Assembly: GCA_041742635.1 (NCBI GenBank)
Contig: JBGSIF010000037.1
Location: 1 to 9,917, forward strand
Source of the DNA: JTS-AC122 sp041742635
Lineage (GTDB): Bacteria; Planctomycetota; Phycisphaerae; Phycisphaerales; UBA1924
Reading direction: 5' to 3'
DNA length: 9,917 nt
In this document: positions 7,629 to 9,917 of the stretch, piece by piece
How the letters are laid out: each line of letters opens with the position of its first letter
Position numbering within the stretch: position 1 is the first letter of the stretch
Notes under the pieces: generated by a model
Seen by the model: the letters and a program-made list of their open reading frames with translations, nothing else
Databases searched by the model: none
What the model was told of the DNA's origin: nothing
Position numbers and translations under genes: made by a program

Positions 7629-8156
7629 TCACGACACCCCGCCCTCAAACATCGCCCGCGCTTCTCCCATCCGTCCCTTCGCCGCCAACAAATGCTCCAC
7701 GGCTTCACGCACCGCCCCGTGCCCTCCCGCCAACACCGTTGTGTACGCCGCTACCGCGCGCACCGATGCCTCCGCGTCCGCCACCGCTATGGGGTACCCA
7801 ACCACCCGCAACGCGCTCAGGTCCGGCCAGTCGTCCCCGATAAACGCCATCCGCGAAACATCCACTCCCGTTCGCTCGCTCAGCGCCGCGACCGCCCCCG
7901 CTTTGTCCTTGCACCCCTGCACCACGTCGCCGATCTCGAGTTCCTTCGCTCGGTGCCGCAGCGCATCCCCCGACCGACCCGTGATAATCGCCGTCTCAAA
8001 CCCCATCTTGGCCCACAGCCGCAGCCCGAACCCGTCGCGCACGTTGAATCGCTTCGTCTCATGCCCGAGGTCATCGATATAAATCGAGCCGTCGGTCAGC
8101 ACGCCGTCTACATCGAGCGCGATCAGCAGTACATCAGCGGGGTTCGAGTGTGCCAT
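7629..8156 (-). CDS. kdsC: KdsC-like 3-deoxy-D-manno-octulosonate-8-phosphate phosphatase (HAD family)
   Basis: Encodes 175 residues from the ATG at 8156. KdsC removes phosphate from KDO-8-phosphate to yield KDO, a core sugar of LPS, in the cytoplasm. All HAD motifs are visible: DVDGVLTDG (15-23; nucleophile D15 and acid/base D17), KRFNVRDGFG (35-44; a KdsC-subfamily signature), ITGRSG (58-63; motif II), GCKDKAGA (81-88; motif III Lys) and FIGDDWPDL (105-113; metal-binding Asp residues). The absence of a cap domain and the length fit the tetrameric C0 KdsC type. A TTG at 8219 would add 21 unconserved-looking residues ahead of the family start, so it was not used. The gene lies directly upstream of the lpt-like gene on the same strand. 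A terminator at 8273-8298 separates it from the desaturase, so its promoter should lie within 8157-8272. A related HAD such as a CMP-sialate/CMP-KDO pathway phosphatase domain is a less likely alternative. Confidence 0.88.
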   Translation of the reverse strand: MAHSNPADVLLIALDVDGVLTDGSIYIDDLGHETKRFNVRDGFGLRLWAKMGFETAIITGRSGDALRHRAKELEIGDVVQGCKDKAGAVAALSERTGVDVSRMAFIGDDWPDLSALRVVGYPIAVADAEASVRAVAAYTTVLAGGHGAVREAVEHLLAAKGRMGEARAMFEGGVS

Positions 8157-8272
8157 CCCGGTATTGTTGGTCTCTCGCGCCGCGCCCGCACGACAACTCC
8201 AAGGGTGTGGTTCGGCCAAGTACCTATTGCCGAACGCCGATTGCCTAACTCACCTACCCGGCTACCCACATG

Positions 8273-8298
8273 AAAAAAATGCCCGGCTCTCACCGGGC
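8273..8298 (-). terminator. Rho-independent terminator of the desaturase gene
   Basis: On the minus strand GCCCGG, loop TGAGAG and CCGGGC form a 6-bp GC stem (8281-8298). It is followed, after one A, by seven T residues (8273-8279). It lies 49-74 bp past the desaturase stop and ahead of kdsC, so it isolates kdsC-lpt as a separate transcription unit. Confidence 0.9.
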
Positions 8299-8346
8299 GC
8301 TGTCTCCTGCATTCAAAGATCGTGCAACACAACCCGCGAAGCGAAC

Positions 8347-9393
8347 TCAGATCAGCCGCTGCTTCGCTTCGAGCCGTTCGGGCGTCGGCAACTTCACGTC
8401 CCACACCAGCCCAAGTTTCTTCAGCGTCACGATCACCAGCCAACTCGAATCGAACTGCCACCATTTCAACCCATGCCGCGCCGATGTGGGAAACGCGTGG
8501 TGGTTGTTGTGCCACCCCTCGCCGAACGCCAGCACGCCGAACACCAGGTTGTTTCGGCTATGGTCCCGGCTCTCATACGGCCGCTTGCCCCAGATATGGC
8601 ACACCGAGTTGATGCTCCACGTCGTGTGGTGAACCATGAAAATACGAACCAGCCCGCCCCACAGGAACCCCAGCAGCACGCCCTGCAAACTCATGGTCGC
8701 CAGTCCACCGATCGCCGCGGGAATGGCACACCCCAGGAACGTCCACAGACGCCAGTGATCGCTCACCCGCTTGATCAGTGGATCTTTCATCAAGTCTGGC
8801 ACGTACCGCTCGAACTCAGGTCCATCCCCTTCCGCACGCGACACAAACCACCCCATGTGCGAATGCCAGAACCCTTTGATGAACCCCCACACCGTCGTGG
8901 CGTGCTCGTCGTGGTGGTCGTGACTGTTTGCGTGCGGCGAGTGCGGATCCTGCTCCGTGTCGCTGAACTGATGGTGCTTCCGGTGGAACGCGACCCATTC
9001 CAGGATCGATCCTTCCGCCGCGCAGCACCCGGCGACCCCAAACACCCACGTCATAAACCGCCCGGTCGCAAACGACTTGTGCGTGAAGAGCCGGTGGTAC
9101 CCGATCGTGATTCCTAGCCCGCTGAAGATGAACATCCCAAGGAACAGTGCCAGGTACACCCAGTTGAACGCCACGCCCCACAGCATGATGATCGCCGCGA
9201 TCACCGCCGCGAACGGGATGATGACCCCCAGCAGGTTCACGATTTTAATTCGCCGGGGTACCTCCATCGCCGCGTCGTCTTCGACACGCGCCGGGGCGGT
9301 GAGCGAGCCGTGCAGATCCGACGGATCAAGCGACTCACTGAGATACTGGGCTGACAGAACGACGGGTGAAGTCGGGGTGGAGGTTTGAGTCAT
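8347..9393 (-). CDS. Membrane fatty-acid desaturase (delta-9 / stearoyl-CoA type)
   Basis: Encodes 348 residues. Introduces a cis double bond into acyl chains of membrane lipids using a di-iron centre, O2 and an electron donor. The three histidine boxes are present: HRLFTH (100-105), HRKHH (137-141) and HNNHH (295-299, in GEGWHNNHHAF). An extra metal-ligand region HTTWSINSVCHIWG (256-269) is like that of acyl-CoA delta-9 desaturases. Hydrophobic segments lie at about 50-95, 110-130 and 215-255, consistent with four membrane helices and the boxes on the cytoplasmic side. A His-rich insertion follows DPHSP (H151, H154, H158, H160, H161, H164) before GFWHSHMGW, where related proteins usually have a short join. 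The ATG at 9393 is preceded by only a weak AGG six bases away. The N-terminal ~40 residues are polar and probably disordered. Transcription ends at the hairpin at 8273-8298. The acyl-CoA, acyl-ACP or lipid-linked nature of the substrate cannot be told. Confidence 0.93.
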   Translation of the reverse strand: MTQTSTPTSPVVLSAQYLSESLDPSDLHGSLTAPARVEDDAAMEVPRRIKIVNLLGVIIPFAAVIAAIIMLWGVAFNWVYLALFLGMFIFSGLGITIGYHRLFTHKSFATGRFMTWVFGVAGCCAAEGSILEWVAFHRKHHQFSDTEQDPHSPHANSHDHHDEHATTVWGFIKGFWHSHMGWFVSRAEGDGPEFERYVPDLMKDPLIKRVSDHWRLWTFLGCAIPAAIGGLATMSLQGVLLGFLWGGLVRIFMVHHTTWSINSVCHIWGKRPYESRDHSRNNLVFGVLAFGEGWHNNHHAFPTSARHGLKWWQFDSSWLVIVTLKKLGLVWDVKLPTPERLEAKQRLI

Positions 9394-9677
9394 GGGCGCC
9401 TGTGATTAACTCATCAAAAGAACAGTGAGAGGGAAACCACTTCGTGGCGTCAATGGCACGAATCGATCTCCATACCTTGTTCAGATCCGCTTGGGACAGG
9501 ACAAACCGTATGCACCGCACGGTGCCGAGATGCTAGAACCTCGGCATCAGGTGAAGTTGGCCCATCTATCGGTTTTACGCCCCTCGGAACTTCATCGTTC
9601 GCAGGATTCCGGCTTCTTCACCGATATCGCGCAATACCATTCTCTATTCCCGACCTCATTTTGCTCGCCAACCACCC
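9394..9677. other. Divergent intergenic region with overlapping small dyads
   Basis: This 284-bp gap lies between the desaturase (leftward) and the DUF59-like gene (rightward) and should hold both promoters. No convincing -35/-10 pair was found on either strand. GCACC (9512-9516) can pair with GGTGC (9521-9525). GCCGAG (9524-9529) can pair with CTCGGC (9540-9545) around a 10-base loop. The two stems share two bases and so would be mutually exclusive. Short frames here (9425-9691 plus, 9335-9520 minus) do not look coding. Confidence 0.4.
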
Positions 9678-9917
9678 ATGCCCATCACTAAAGATACCGT
9701 CCGTGACTCGCTCCGCCGGGTGCTTCACCCTCTCTTCAAGCAAGACGTCGCCACCGCTGGCGCGATCAAAAAAATCGCCGTCTGTGACGGCTTTGTCAGC
9801 ATCACTCTCGCCGGCGGCGGGCTGAGCGACGACGCCCGACTCGCCCTCAGAGACGCCGCGCTTGCCGCTGTCCGCGACGATTCAGCGCGCGCCGGCGACA
9901 CCCTTGCCGATCTTCAC
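9678..9917 (+). CDS. DUF59/MIP18-like protein, possibly Mrp/NBP35-type Fe-S carrier (3'-truncated)
   Basis: From the ATG at 9678 the frame is open for 80 codons to the right edge, so only the N-terminus is seen. The pattern VRDSLRRVLHPLFKQDVATA (8-27), then GAIKKIAVCDGFVSITLAGG (28-47), matches the DUF59/MIP18 fold: a helix with a V/L-x-DP-like step, then a strand pair around a G-x-V-x-I core. This fold is found at the N-terminus of Mrp/ApbC Fe-S cluster carrier ATPases and in stand-alone SufT/PaaD proteins. The Walker A region that would identify Mrp lies beyond the window. The usual Asp-Pro of the family is His-Pro here (H17-P18), and residues 48-80 are acidic/Ala-rich where Mrp proteins continue into a helix. 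No Shine-Dalgarno is visible before the ATG. Confidence 0.6.
   Translation, partial: MPITKDTVRDSLRRVLHPLFKQDVATAGAIKKIAVCDGFVSITLAGGGLSDDARLALRDAALAAVRDDSARAGDTLADLH

Noticed and set aside
8157..8219. Upstream TTG extension of kdsC
   Set aside because: The added 21 residues do not resemble KdsC, whose members start shortly before the DxDG motif; the ATG at 8156 fits the family length.
9402..9417. TGTGA-N6 and TTGAT/ATCA dyad near the desaturase start as a CRP/FNR-type site
   Set aside because: The right half matches poorly to CRP and the spacer is six rather than four for FNR; evidence too weak to call.
9425..9691. 88-residue plus-strand frame in the divergent gap
   Set aside because: No family resemblance, mixed composition unlike local genes, and it overlaps the better-supported start at 9678.

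Overview
The window is GC-rich bacterial DNA whose gene content suggests a Gram-negative (LPS-making) member of the Planctomycetes, perhaps the Phycisphaerae. That placement is inferred from three things: a eukaryotic-type Ser/Thr kinase paired with a phosphatase, a very long LptC/OstA-like protein next to kdsC, and the general sequence style, with weak or absent Shine-Dalgarno sites and GTG starts. No marker gene that would settle taxonomy is present.

Layout, left to right. (1) 3-938 (+): the 3' part of an unrecognised protein gene that enters from outside the window. (2) 1140-3118 (+): a soluble Ser/Thr protein kinase whose stop codon overlaps the GTG start of a PPP-type metallophosphoesterase, a probable translationally coupled kinase/phosphatase pair. 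(3) 3132-3205 (-): tRNA-Arg(CCG). (4) 3339-3905 (+): nuoC, complex I 30 kDa subunit, standing alone without other nuo genes in view. (5) 3906-4107: a convergent intergenic gap that holds a highly structured element bounded by an 18-bp perfect inverted repeat. (6) 8156 down to 4108 (-): kdsC followed by a 1160-residue membrane-anchored LptC/LptA(OstA)-like protein, an LPS synthesis/export unit. (7) 9393 down to 8347 (-): a membrane fatty-acid desaturase that ends in a clear rho-independent terminator. (8) 9394-9677: divergent intergenic DNA. (9) 9678-9917 (+): the start of a DUF59/MIP18-like protein, possibly an Mrp-type Fe-S carrier, running off the right edge.

Functional themes are envelope biogenesis (KDO phosphatase, LPS-transport-like protein, lipid desaturation), protein phosphorylation signalling, and respiration or Fe-S metabolism. 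I found no CRISPR array, no transposase gene and no phage genes. The most unusual items are the inverted-repeat element at 3919-4060, the overlapping kinase/phosphatase pair whose phosphatase lacks the canonical second metal motif, the giant Lpt-like protein, and a histidine-rich insertion in the desaturase.
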